Part shown: positions 49,901-60,300 of the stretch, in pieces
How the letters are laid out: every line of letters starts with the position of its first letter
Numbering within the stretch: position 1 is the stretch's first letter
Assembly (NCBI GenBank): GCA_008921705.1
Contig: VFFE01007088.1
Location: forward strand, 948,809-1,012,808
Source of the DNA: Burhinus oedicnemus
Lineage: Eukaryota; Chordata; Aves; Charadriiformes; Burhinidae
Reading direction: 5' to 3'
Length of the DNA: 64,000 nt
Notes under the pieces: generated by a model
Databases searched by the model: none
Told to the model about the DNA's origin: nothing
What the model saw: only the letters and a program-made list of their open reading frames with translations
Program-made: the position numbers and the translations under genes

Positions 49901-52900
49901 GCTTTAAAACTACTTAAATACAGAATTTATTTATCATCTCTTTCCACAGCCATGTTAAGCAGGCTTCTTTGTTTTCCAGTCTATGATAAGCATGATGGTC
50001 CCCTCCTCCCTGAGGAGGAGGAACAGAGAGCCATTGCCAAGATCAAGATGCTGGGGAACATCAAATTCATTGGAGAACTTGGCAAGCTTGATCTTATTCA
50101 TGAATCTATCCTTCATAAGTGCATCAAAACAGTGAGTATTCAGATTGCATGAGGGCTAAGAGTAAAACTGGACTGCCAAACTAAAAAATGGAAATGTGCT
50201 TTTTGCTTTGGGAATCTCTGAGCATAAAATACCACAAAAAACATTTCCTGTCAATTTTCTAACCCGCACTGTTTGAAATAAACAGTCTTGGTGTGTTTAA
50301 AAAGTAAAATTGGCTTTGTTCAAAGCCATGGGAATTGTCACCAAGTGAAGACTTAGTTTGGCCTAGACAGAAATACCACAGGTACTTCGAAGTACATACA
50401 CTTAGGAGTAGTAAGTACTTCAATTAGCAATTCTTAAAACCTAATTTTCAAGTCCACTTGTCTTCAGAACAAGATGAAATGTTTCTGCATGTTCCTGTGT
50501 ACAAAGTTGTTACTTACTATGTGTTGAAATGCCTAATTCCCCTTTAATATTTCAGCTTTTGGAAAAGAAGAAGAGAGTCCAACTCAAAGATATGGGGGAG
50601 GATTTGGAGTGCCTCTGTCAGATAATGAGGACAGTGGGACCTAGATTAGACCATGCAAAAGCCAAGGTATGTACATCTCCACTGCAGTCATTAAACTACT
50701 TAAATTCTATGGCTGACACTTTAATTGCCTGAACATTCTGTATTCAGTCTTCTATGCATAAGTACAGAACTGAGGTCCGAGTTCCAGAGAGCAAGAGTGC
50801 TAACAATTGCTTCTGTATCAAATCTCTTCATAGCAAAAGGAGTCGATCTTTGAAATGGTTTTAAATGTTGTTCCAGAATGCAGTTAGGGTCATTAGGAAG
50901 TCATAAAATTAATGATGTTTCTCTAAATGCTGCTTGAAAAGATGTGGTGAGGAACTGTTCTGAACCCAACTAGGTGATCTGACAGATCCATTTTGGACCT
51001 TGACTTGTGAGTTCTGAATGTAAACTTGAAATGATGTCATAGTAATGAAAATTTTGGCAGATTTGCATCTTTAACTCTGAGATGTCTTGGTGCGTTAGCT
51101 TTCCTTAAGCTCTACTGCCATCAAGGAGGTTGAGATGGCAGGAAAGGGCAGTCTGTTCTATTACTTGATCTTAGATGTCCTGAATGTGGTTACCTGTCCT
51201 GAAAATACTCAAGGCATTGATAGAATTAGGCCTCACTTGTAACATCACTTTTATTCCCCCAGTCCTTAATGGATCAGTACTTTGCCCGTATGCGCTCCTT
51301 GATGTCAAGTAAGGAATTGCCAGCAAGGATTCGTTTCCTGCTGCAGGTATGATAAAATGGCTTACTGCTTCTGTTTTCTAGCAAAGTTGTCTCAAATACT
51401 TTCCTAATAATTCATTGTGTTCCAAGGATACTGTGGAGTTGAGAGAACACAACTGGGTTCCTCGCAAAGCTTTTCTTGACAATGGACCAAAGACTATCAA
51501 TCAAATCCGTCAAGATGCAGTAAAAGTAAGTGTTGTACACAAAAGCCAAGCAAAAGACTTCACATGCATGTTCAACATGAATCCTTACGCTCATTACTCC
51601 ACGTCACAAAACTTGTGCTGTGCACTTACGAATAGTTCTCAGTGTGGCGATAAGGGGTTAAAGGTTAAAATCAGATGGACTTTTATAGTTCAGGACTAAA
51701 AACTTTACTTCTTCAGGGATTATTACTCCAAACTGACCAAAATTATAATACCTGTTTTAAAGGATCTGGGAGTTTTTATTCCTGCTCCTATGTCTCAAGG
51801 GATGAGAAGCGACTTCTTTCTGGAGGGACCCTTTATGCCACCCAGGATGAAACTTGACAGGGACCCACTCGGAGGGCTTGCTGATATGTTTGGACAAATG
51901 CCAGGTATGCTGAAAGTGCAAGGCTGATGTCATGACTGCAGCTGTACTGTAATGAGCAAGAATGAAAATTGTCTTTTGTCTCCTTAATAATATAGGTAGC
52001 GGAATTGGTACTGGTCCAGGGGTTATTCAGGATAGATTTTCACCCACCATGGGACGCCATCGTTCAAACCAACTTTTCAATGGCCATGGGGGTCACCTCA
52101 TGCCTTCTGCTCAATCCCAGTTTGGAGAACTAGGCAAATCTTTTCTGAAAAGTCAGGTAAGGAAGATGTTGTTCACAGGGTGACTTCAGCATGTTTAGAA
52201 GCTCTTCTACAGATGCGTATGTTATGGATTATAGTCTGCTTACATTAAAAGGCTTCCTCAGATTTCATTCTCATAAGAACTGATGCTCAGCTGAAACAAA
52301 AAATCTAAACCACTTTTTAAATTCTGCAAGAGATGCAAGGAATACACTTTATTTTTTCTACTGCAAGAAAAGGTGCATGTGGCTTTGGTGGGTCAGAATG
52401 GTGTGTTTTATTTAAAAGATAGCCCTGTTTTTAGGGATAGATGCTACTCTCCCACCACCCCTGCTCCTTCTTTCTCCCTTCCTGGCAAATAGAATCTTTG
52501 TTCCTCTGGTCCCTCTGGTACTACTTACCATATGATGTACGCCACTCCATCATCTGCACTTCTTTCTCTATATCTCCCTTTCTGAAATAGGGGCAAAGCC
52601 AGCTCTACCATAACCAGAATCAGGGACTCTTATCCCAGCAACAAGGACAGTCGAAGGATATGCCACCTCGGTTTTCTAAGAAAGGACAGCTTAATGCAGA
52701 TGAGGTACATTACATGCCTACATTACTTAAAGCCTATTCTGAATATTGCCCAATGATTATAGCAAGACGCGTTATTATGAGGACTAATGCTGGTACTCTT
52801 TCTCCTCCTCCTCCTCCTCCTTTGTCCCTTCCTCTTTCACCTTACCCCCCCCTCACTTTCTTTAGGGTATCCAGCGTCCTATGAGCAAGACTGAGATATG

Positions 52901-55900
52901 AGGGCAATTTCTTGGGGTGTCCCTTCCTTCCTCCACACATCCCCAAGAACACTACTCTGACATCAGTTCCCATGCATCATATTGATAACAATACATTTAA
53001 TTAAAACTTCAGAAAATCCTGAATTGTAGAAACCCTGAAGTGCTGGACCAGGCTAAATTATTTTTTTTTTTTTAGAACTGGCTAATAGGCAAAATGTCAA
53101 ATGCCAAGTAAATGGCATCGTTACTTTGAGTGTTAACCAAACCTGTATCCTGATTTCTGAGCAACTGGTAGAGTTTTATCTTGGCTGTAAAATACATGAG
53201 CAAACATGCTAAGTGTTTTCTTGTGTCTCTAACATACTGCATCTAAAAGGAGCAATTCCAGATCTTGATACCAGTGGAACTAAATATCAGTAACTTGCAG
53301 CAAGTTGTGATTCATTGAGTCGTGCTTTTGGGGGAATTTCAGTATACATGTGGCTTAATCTGTATTTGAGTGTTAACATTGTAGAAATGGAAAGATCATG
53401 CTTCAGTGGGATCAGTTGTTGTGAGTCCATGGCTGTGTATTCTTGTTCAGAATACTTGAAACAGTTTGAGTTTTTTCCGACTTACCTGTTCACAGATTAG
53501 CCTGAGACCTGCTCAGTCTTTTCTAATGAATAAAAACCAAGTGCCAAAGCTTCAGCCCCAGATAACTATGATTCCTCCCAGTGCTCAACCACCACGCACT
53601 CAGACACCACCTTTGGGACAGGTAAACATAAAAATTACTGTATATTGTTGGCTATACTCAATTTTTTTCATGCATGTAAAACTTAGATCAGTTTCTAATA
53701 CGGGCAGAGAGGTCTTTAATTGTACAGAGCAGGATATATGAAAATGTCTGGAAAACTAATTTGACTTCCATCTGACTTTGTACATGTTTAGTGTTCTTAA
53801 ACTTGATATAAACGTAGGTAGATGTGCTGCAAAGAAACAAATTCAGATATTGTCTTTTTCAGCCTCCTCAACTTGGTCTTAAAACAAATCCACCGCTTAT
53901 ACAAGAAAAGCCTGCAAAGACCACCAAGAAACCACCTCCTTCTAAAGAAGAGCTACTTAAACAAACTGTAAGTTAAGTATGTAATAGTGCTTTTTGAAGC
54001 CTTGCACGTATTCCTTAAAAATGAATGTTTAACTACAGGTTTGGGGTTTTTTTCTCCTCTAGGAAGCCGTTGTGACTGAGTATCTGAACAATGGAAATGC
54101 TAATGATGCTGTCAATACTGTTAGAGAAATGAGAGCTCCAAAACACTTCATTCCTGAGATGTTGAGCAAAGTAATCATTCAATCCCTAGACAGATCAGAT
54201 GAAGACAAAGAGAAAGCAAGTACTTTGATCAGCTTGCTCAAGCAGGAGGGAATAGCCACAAGTGACAACTTCATGCAGGTACTGCAATCTAACAGGCTCA
54301 CAGTCCTTGTTGCTTGGCTGTTAATGAATTTCAGCTTGCGTAAAGGCAGTGTGCAATTTCTAAGTTCTGTTAATCTGAGGAGGTAAAAATAACATAAACC
54401 TGTGAGGGGCATCCTAGGAAGTGGTGAAAGGAAAAAAAAAAAAATACAGGTAGAGGATATTGGGAACTGGAAATGGGGAACCTCTTGGCAAGTAATTCAA
54501 TGCAGAAAAGAAATGTGAGGCTCCTATGTAGTAAGAGTATACTGTGCACAAGAACAGAAGTCCTTCAGAATGTCAGCTTGTGTTTACTGTTTCTTAGGCA
54601 TTCTTGAATGTATTGGACCAGTGCCCCAAACTGGAGGTGGACATCCCATTGGTGAAATCCTACTTAGCGCAGTTTGCAGCCCGTGCCATTATTTCCGAAC
54701 TGGTGAGCATTTCCGAGCTGGCTCAACCACTGGAAAGTGGCACCCATTTCCCTCTATTCCTGCTCTGCCTTCAACAGTTAGCTAAGTTACAAGATCGTGA
54801 ATGGCTAACAGAATTGTTCCAACAAAGCAAAGTGAATATGCAGAAAATGTTACCAGGTAAGAGTTACTGCATAGCACTTAACGACGCCTCATGTTAGTAT
54901 GTGCAAGATGTTTTTTTCCTTTAGTTTTTTTACACCAGAGTAAAATAACATAGAAGGTTATTTTGATGCAATCAACTGTCATGATTCTTAAGAATGGTAT
55001 TTCTTAAAAGGTGGTTAGACCCATGAACTGTTGATGATTGATAGGTTTTGATTAGCACCAGCACTTAAGTGTATATTTCTTACTTACTTCTCAGAAATTG
55101 ACCAGAACAAGGACCGCATGCTGGAGATCTTGGAAGGGAAGGGGCTTAGCTTCTTGTTCCCACTTCTGAAACTGGAAAAGGAACTGCTAAAGCAAATAAA
55201 ATCGGATCCATCCCCTCAAGCCATCTATAAGTGGATTAAAGATAACATTTCACCCAAACTTCATGTAGATAAGGGATTTGTGAATATATTGATGACCAGG
55301 TGAGATGCCATTTTGATGTAGTTTAGGCACATGTTTGGTTAAGCTACCAATAAGTCGCTGACTTTCTTAAAGGCTGACACGTAGCTCTGTGCAGAAAAAT
55401 ACATAGTACACAGGGAGATAAACTGTTCTGAGTGGACCTCCCCAGGTATTAAACACCCATTGTATGTATTAGAGAAGAAAAGTCTCCAGGCTTGCACCAG
55501 CATGAAGTGTTGCTTTTGCTTGGGAAGAAGTCTAGATCTCTATTATTCTTCTGAAATGTTGCAAAGCCGTAACAGAGGCAAAACCAGGATTTTTGTGGTG
55601 CGCAGTCAACCGCAATGCTAATCAACTGTGCATTCATGTAACTGCTGGTACAAGCAGGAGGGTATTTCTAGTAATAGCTAGCAAATGGAACTTGAGTACT
55701 TGTCTTACTATTCTAGAACATGAAATCTAGCTGCTTATCAGTTTACAGAACTTAGCTTTTTTTTTTTGTTGTTCAGTTTCTTGCAGTATATTTCTAGTGA
55801 AGTAAACCCACCTAGTGACGAATCAGATTCTTCATCTGCTCCATCTAAAGAGCAGCTAGAGCAGGAAAAACAACTGCTTCTTTCCTTCAAGCCGGTAATG

Positions 55901-56591
55901 CAGAAGTTCCTCCATGACCATGTTGATCTGCAAGTCAGTGCTTTATATGCACTCCAGGTGCACTGCTACAACAATAACTTCCCAAAAGGTACATGCATCA
56001 AGATACTCTCCAAAATTTAACTTGTATCTGCTTGTTTCTGTCTGTGTATGGCTTTCAGGCTTGTCACTACATTTCTTGGTCAAGTAAGCTGTTTGGAAGG
56101 TTATAAAGCTAACAGTTCAAATTTGCTTCCATAGGCATGTTACTGCGCTTCTTTGTTCATTTCTATGACATGGAGATCATTGAAGAAGAAGCTTTCTTGG
56201 CATGGAAAGAAGATATTACTCAAGAGTTTCCAGGGAAAGGCAAAGCTTTATTCCAGGTAAACTTTCTGTTGCACTGGAATGTTTGAGAACACTCCAGACA
56301 GTGTTTAAGACTTGTTAATATCTAGAAACTTAATGGAATATTTTCAGTAGGAAGGAGTGTGAGGCAAGACGAATTAAATCTTTTTTCTTTACTAGAGACC
56401 TACATGTATTGTGAAGTGTGGCTGAAAGATCTTTAAAATGAGTTGGGGGAAAAAATAGTGTTCTGTAGAAGTATATAGTGGGGAAATAGTTCCTACTGCC
56501 TTAAACCAATTTTATGTAACTGCAGGTAAACCAGTGGCTAACCTGGCTGGAAACTGCTGAAGAAGAAGAATCTGAAGAAGAAGCTGACTAA
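46865..56591 (+). CDS. EIF4G2: EIF4G2 (DAP5/NAT1/p97), eIF4G-like translation scaffold, spliced CDS
   Basis: A cytoplasmic scaffold that binds eIF4A and eIF3, but not eIF4E, and drives cap-independent and other non-canonical translation. Coding exons: 46865-46905, 47062-47127, 47568-47693, 48112-48214, 49601-49732, 49830-49896, 49980-50131, 50556-50666, 51263-51346, 51427-51525, 51763-51904, 51996-52156, 52591-52704, 53496-53621, 53863-53967, 54063-54278, 54598-54856, 55095-55299, 55777-55988, 56135-56256, 56526-56591. They join in phase into 2,709 nt (902 codons plus TAA). All introns are GT-AG. The start is GTG, as known for this gene; the first in-frame ATG is codon 202. Domains, placed by comparison with the human protein from memory: MIF4G about 73-303, MA3 about 538-661, W2 about 715-899, ending in an acidic tail. 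The human protein is 907 residues; five are missing near residue 60. Confidence 0.97.
47062..51525 (+). CDS. EIF4G2: EIF4G2 exons 3-11: N-terminal leader and MIF4G domain
   Basis: Exons 3-11 encode residues 14-327. The Gly-rich start ([14 protein letters not shown]) and a basic/acidic stretch lead into the MIF4G HEAT-repeat domain, recognisable from [63 protein letters not shown] and [19 protein letters not shown]. In eIF4G-family proteins this domain binds eIF4A. Differences from the human protein as I remember it: DDDSANDKE lacks five residues, and human VYDKREN reads IYDKHDG here. The intron between exons 5 and 6 (48215-49600) holds a sense CR1 copy. Confidence 0.95.
48694..49408 (+). mobile_element. 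CR1 LINE 3' fragment inside EIF4G2 intron 5, sense orientation
   Basis: Landmarks in order are 'ctggcagaaaagggcctggg', 'cattggtgagactgcatctc', 'gtgtgtccagagaagggcaa', 'gttgtttagcctggagaaga', 'aggaggctgaggggagacct' and the 3' end 'aatgatcttaaaggtccttt' with a 'gattctgtggttctata' tail. Length is about 715 bp and it is relatively well preserved. A 14-base unit (tggtgagactgcat) is tandemly duplicated near 48864-48891. The open frame 48871-49284 is CR1 ORF2 C-terminus, not a host exon. The element is absent from the predicted mRNA. Confidence 0.94.
51763..53967 (+). CDS. EIF4G2: EIF4G2 exons 12-16: central linker
   Basis: Exons 12-16 encode residues 328-543, the low-complexity linker between the MIF4G and MA3 domains. 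Landmarks are [77 protein letters not shown] and [13 protein letters not shown]. The region is rich in Gly, Gln, Pro and Ser and is probably disordered. Exon 14 (52591-52704) is the alternative cassette. Vertebrate caspase cleavage of DAP5 is known to fall in the C-terminal half; I did not place that site here. Confidence 0.93.
52591..52704 (+). CDS. EIF4G2: EIF4G2 exon 14, symmetric cassette exon
   Basis: This 114-nt exon encodes 38 residues (about 429-466), starting GQSQLYHNQ and ending KKGQLNADE. It begins and ends between codons, so skipping keeps the frame. In human the corresponding 38 residues are absent from a known EIF4G2 isoform (from memory). The acceptor is tctgaaatag|GGGC and the donor is GAG|gtacat, weaker than the gtaag-type donors elsewhere in the gene. 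A box C/D snoRNA begins 40 nt after the exon. Confidence 0.9.
52745..52908 (+). ncRNA. SNORD97: SNORD97 box C/D snoRNA in EIF4G2 intron
   Basis: A 7-bp closing stem forms between ATTGCCC (52745-52751) and GGGCAAT (52902-52908). Box C is ATGATTA at 52753-52759 and box D is CTGA at 52891-52894. The 5' half (TTGCCCAATGATTATAGC, then AAGACGCGTTATTATGAGGA) closely resembles human SNORD97, which also lies in an EIF4G2 intron. A D' box-like CTAA is at 52784-52787. The fifth base upstream, G79 of 527xx (52779), lies in TTATGAG, complementary to CUCAUAA of the elongator tRNA-Met anticodon loop, and pairs with C34. This is the methylation target reported for human SNORD97. The RNA is about 164 nt, longer than the human one (about 142 nt by memory), because of a pyrimidine-rich middle (52795-52863). 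Confidence 0.92.
52795..52863 (+). repeat. Pyrimidine-rich (TCC)n tract within SNORD97
   Basis: About 69 bases are nearly pure C and T, with a (TCC)n core at about 52801-52820 and a 7-C or 8-C run near 52845-52852. It sits between the D' guide and box D and is followed by TTTAG at 52861-52865, a 3' splice-site-like sequence inside the snoRNA. Confidence 0.9.
54063..54856 (+). CDS. EIF4G2: EIF4G2 exons 17-18: MA3 domain
   Basis: Exons 17 and 18 encode residues 544-701 and carry the MA3 HEAT domain. Landmarks are [73 protein letters not shown] and [19 protein letters not shown]. In eIF4G1 the MA3 domain is a second eIF4A/MNK-related platform; in DAP5 it does not bind eIF4A well (family knowledge). 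Exon 17 is 216 nt and ends on a codon boundary. Donors and acceptors are consensus. Confidence 0.95.
55095..56591 (+). CDS. EIF4G2: EIF4G2 exons 19-22: W2 domain and acidic C-terminus
   Basis: Residues 702-902. Exon 19 has [20 protein letters not shown] and [18 protein letters not shown]; exon 20 has [18 protein letters not shown] and [19 protein letters not shown]; exon 21 has [20 protein letters not shown]; exon 22 has [20 protein letters not shown] and then D-stop. This is the W2 (eIF5/eIF2Bε-type) HEAT domain with the usual acidic, aromatic-acidic boxes, which binds MNK kinase and eIF2β in family members. TAA is at 56589-56591. Confidence 0.95.
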
Positions 56592-56766
56592 AGAACCAGC
56601 CAAAGCCTTAAATTGTGCAAATATACTGTTGCTATGATGTAACTGCATTTGACCTAACCACTGCGAAAATTCATTCCGCTGTAATGTTTCACAATATTTA
56701 AAGCAGAAGTATGTCAATAGGATATCCTCTGCAAAAGGTTTTTGTAGTATGTCTTAATAGTCTACA

Positions 56767-56772
56767 ATAAAA
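56767..56772 (+). promoter_or_regulatory. EIF4G2: Proximal polyadenylation signal AATAAA
   Basis: A canonical hexamer (CAATAAAAATATTTT context) lies 176 nt after the stop. It would give a short 3' UTR isoform. Use relative to the distal site cannot be judged from sequence. Confidence 0.5.
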
Positions 56773-57329
56773 ATATTTTAGAGTAACTTTAATGTTTAGA
56801 TAACAGTGTATTAGCAGCATGCAATAATTACATCATAAGTTCTCGAGCAGAAGCAGTCTGTTGCAAGGGTCTTCTTTGCTGCCAGTTATCATAGGCTGTT
56901 TTTAAGTTAGAAAACTGAATAGCAACACTGAATACTGTAGAAATGCACTTTGCTCAGTGTAATACTTGAGTTGTTGCAATATTTGATTATCCATTTGGTT
57001 GTTACAGAGAATCCTTAACTGTAATCGATGGTTGTTGCCGTAATAGTATATTGCCTGTATTTCTACCTCTAGTAATGGGCTTTATGTGCTAGGTTTTAAT
57101 ATCCTTGAGCCTGGGCAAGTGCACAAGTCTTTTTAAAAGAAACCGTTTACTTGCACAAAAACTGATCAGCTGAAGAGATGGTTTAATGCCCTTTGGAAGA
57201 GGTTTTTGTGGGTGTGAAACATGACATAGTGAGAAATTTGAATTGGTCCCTCTATTATAGTACTGAAATTAAGTCTACTTAATTTATCAAGACATGTTCA
57301 TGCCCTGATTTTATATACTTGTATCTATC

Positions 57330-57335
57330 AATAAA
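57330..57335 (+). promoter_or_regulatory. EIF4G2: Distal polyadenylation signal AATAAA
   Basis: A canonical hexamer lies 739 nt after the stop codon, followed by a GT/T-rich stretch (cattgtgatacttgacttgt) within 30 nt. I expect this to be the main 3' end. Confidence 0.75.
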
Positions 57336-57359
57336 CATTGTGATACTTGACTTGTTTCT

Positions 57360-60300
57360 GAATGTCTCCCAGTAGAAAAGCTTTGACTGACAAGTAGTTA
57401 ACTTATGGAAGGAAACATCAGTGGGAGTTGACTTAGACTGGGACCATATTAAGATTCTTTTTATAGTAATTGTCTTAACATGCAAATTAATTCTAAATAA
57501 AGTCACAGACAAGATTAGATGCCATAGATTTGCTGTGACAGGAGGGAAATTAAAAATTCTGCTGAAGAAGTGGTAGGAGTTTGCCTTGTGGTCCAATGTG
57601 TGCTTTATCAGTGAGTATATGCTTCTTAACTTCCTGATGCTTTGAACTTTCCCCATGTCACATGCATGTTTTTTAATCAAGTGGCACTGACTATTAGCTG
57701 CCTGTTTCTCAAATCAAATCGGCAACCCCCACCCCAAAAACAGTTTATGTTGCATTGTACAGGCTTGAAACGTCATCTATTAAATACTCAAGATACCTTA
57801 CTTCCTAGAACCTTGTCCCTAGTGGATTTTTTTCCTCATTGATATTCAGACTTTAACTGTTGAAAGGTGGTGTACTTGTAATGGCAAAACAATAGTGTCT
57901 CCTTGACTGAAAGCTGGTTTTGCCAGTGCTGGAGGGGCTTTAGATTACATACTGTCTTCTGCATTGTGGGAGATGGAAAAAATGGAGCACAAGAAAACAA
58001 CTAGAGATCGTAAAAGGGCTTGCTTTAAGGGGAGGGATAGGTTGGCATTTATGCACCGTAAAGTGCTATGACTGGGGGAGTGGGTCTGCTGTTCTCATGT
58101 TATTGGCAGTGTGCTGTGAAAGGCAGGCAGGTAACCTACAGTTATAAGTAGTTGGCCTCTTGTAGACTTGTAAGTTAGATTCCCTCAGTTTCTTCAGGTG
58201 CCTCAGTAACTTGCTGTAGAATGTGTAGCCCAGTAAGTCAAGGTACCATGCTTCTGTAAACCAAATTATACTGATAGAGTATTTAACTCGTGAAATTGCT
58301 AACAAAAATTCCATGACACTTAAACACTGTCTCTGCACTTCAAGAATGGTGTATCTCGCAGTAAGCAGGAGAGCGGGATATTTGTGTGGATTCTAGTTCA
58401 ATTAAGAGAAAGGAGAGCACTAACTACATTTAGCTCCCAACCTCAAGCTGCTTGGAAGCTTTTGATACAGCTGCAACTGCTGTGTACCAGTGGTGAGCAG
58501 TGACATCATGGGGCTTCCAAAAAAGTTCTTAATGGTATGTTCTTCCCAGTCATAATGCAGAGTAATCTTCAATTTATGGAAATACTTCTCTTATCTATAG
58601 GTCTGGCATCAACTATATCACTACAGGGGCTGCAGGGTTTACCCTCATTTTGTGTCCTCAGGTTTCAAGTGGATGTCCTATATACTCAGCAAGGTTCTGC
58701 AGTTAAATATCCTTTATTGGGATAGAGGAACATAAGTACAGTTTCAAGGTTTGCACACTTAATTTGTTCTAAATTCGGCTGTTTGAGAATTGCAGACTTA
58801 AAGTGTAGTAAGATGCAGTGTAGTGAAATGTAGCATTGTTTCAGTAACATGGTTGTGTTTCTGTTGTTTAATTTGTGTTAAATATTGCTGTTACAGCTGA
58901 TCAGTTTACTGATGTGTGCCACTATGGTACTACTTTGTGTACTTCAGCTGTCGGTGCTGCAAAGCTGAAGATGGGGTAACCACAAGTCATGAAAGAACAG
59001 TCATGACTGGTAGTTTCCAACTAAATTTACTGTAGAGGTGAGAGAGAAAGGTAATAGTAGAAGGAGATGCAAGTAAAAGCAATTTCTAGTGAAAACTACA
59101 GGAGAATAGAACCAGAACCTGCAACTAACTCTTTTTGCTGAAGTTTTGGAGAAGTTTAAGCTGGCAGCTGTAGATAGTTGGAACAGCGTAACTAAGCCTT
59201 GCATTCTTGCCCAGTCTAAAAAGCAGTTACTGCAATGTTACATACTTGTATGTGGAGGCTTTGCTGCTTGGCTTGTTTGTAGCTAGTCGCCGAGTTAGGA
59301 ATTCTGTTGGGGAAGAGTAAAACTCCTGTAAGAACCATGACCAAAAGTGTGGAATAGAACGTATGCAGTAGAAAATGTCACTAAACTGTAGCATTACTCT
59401 CTGTCATGAGACACTTGCAAAATTTACATGCAGTCAGTATGAACAGATCTGGTTTCTTGGATCTGGTATAAAAATAGCTTTTATACCTGCAGCGTATACA
59501 TTAAAATGGTATTTCCATAGATAGGGAAAGGGGACATCTTGGTCTTCAGCAACTTTTAAGTTTTTAGTGCTTGGCTACAGTGCTTGTGACTAAGTCAATC
59601 TGGAAAAGGGGAGTGGGTGTTCAGTTTGTCTAACTTTCGTGTGGCTTTTAACTATGAGTTGCATTGTACTTCAAATGTAAATAGAATGTACTCAAATAGT
59701 AAAGTCACAGTCAAAATTAAACCAATGTAACTGATCAATGATAATGGCTTTTGTTAGTATTAATTTTGTTAAATGTTAAGTATAACATAACCACAGTCAC
59801 AGGAGGGCTAAAAAAACCTGCATTTTAAACATGCCTCATACCAGTTACAATCTTGAAGTTTACCTTCTGAAATACTGAACTAGGCTGCAGTTACCATTCA
59901 GGAAACTTGATTTCTGTGCGTCCAAGTTGCCTGGTGTACTTAGCAGCATGTCCATTTTAAATTATTTGATCTGTACCGGATTCAAAGGTTTCCTGCAAGA
60001 GAAGTCATGGGTTGGTTATTTAAAATGACCAGTCATTGTGAATTCTTAACTTTTCCAGGAAATAATTGTAATAGTTAGACTGCTGTTTATTGTTACTGTT
60101 TATACTATTAGAAGATTAGATCTGTTTCTCAAGCTGCAGTTGTCCCTGGTGCTTCATTATATTAAATTTGGGTATTTCAGGGAAGTGTTCTGATCAACGT
60201 TTCCAGAAGTCAGAACATCTTCATAGCTCTGCACAGGCATTATTTTTTCTTGGGGGAAATTGCAGGAAGAAGCCTTATGGGGTTGCTGGGAGGAGGTTGG

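Larger units (their letters stand above)
56592..57355 (+). other. EIF4G2: EIF4G2 3' UTR
   Basis: The UTR follows the TAA at 56589-56591 without an intron. Two AATAAA signals are visible, at 56767-56772 (proximal) and 57330-57335 (distal). The distal one stands in TATCAATAAACATTG, which fits the end of the vertebrate mRNA as I recall it, giving a UTR of about 760 nt. A third AATAAA at 57496-57501 could extend it further. The cleavage position is inferred. Confidence 0.8.
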
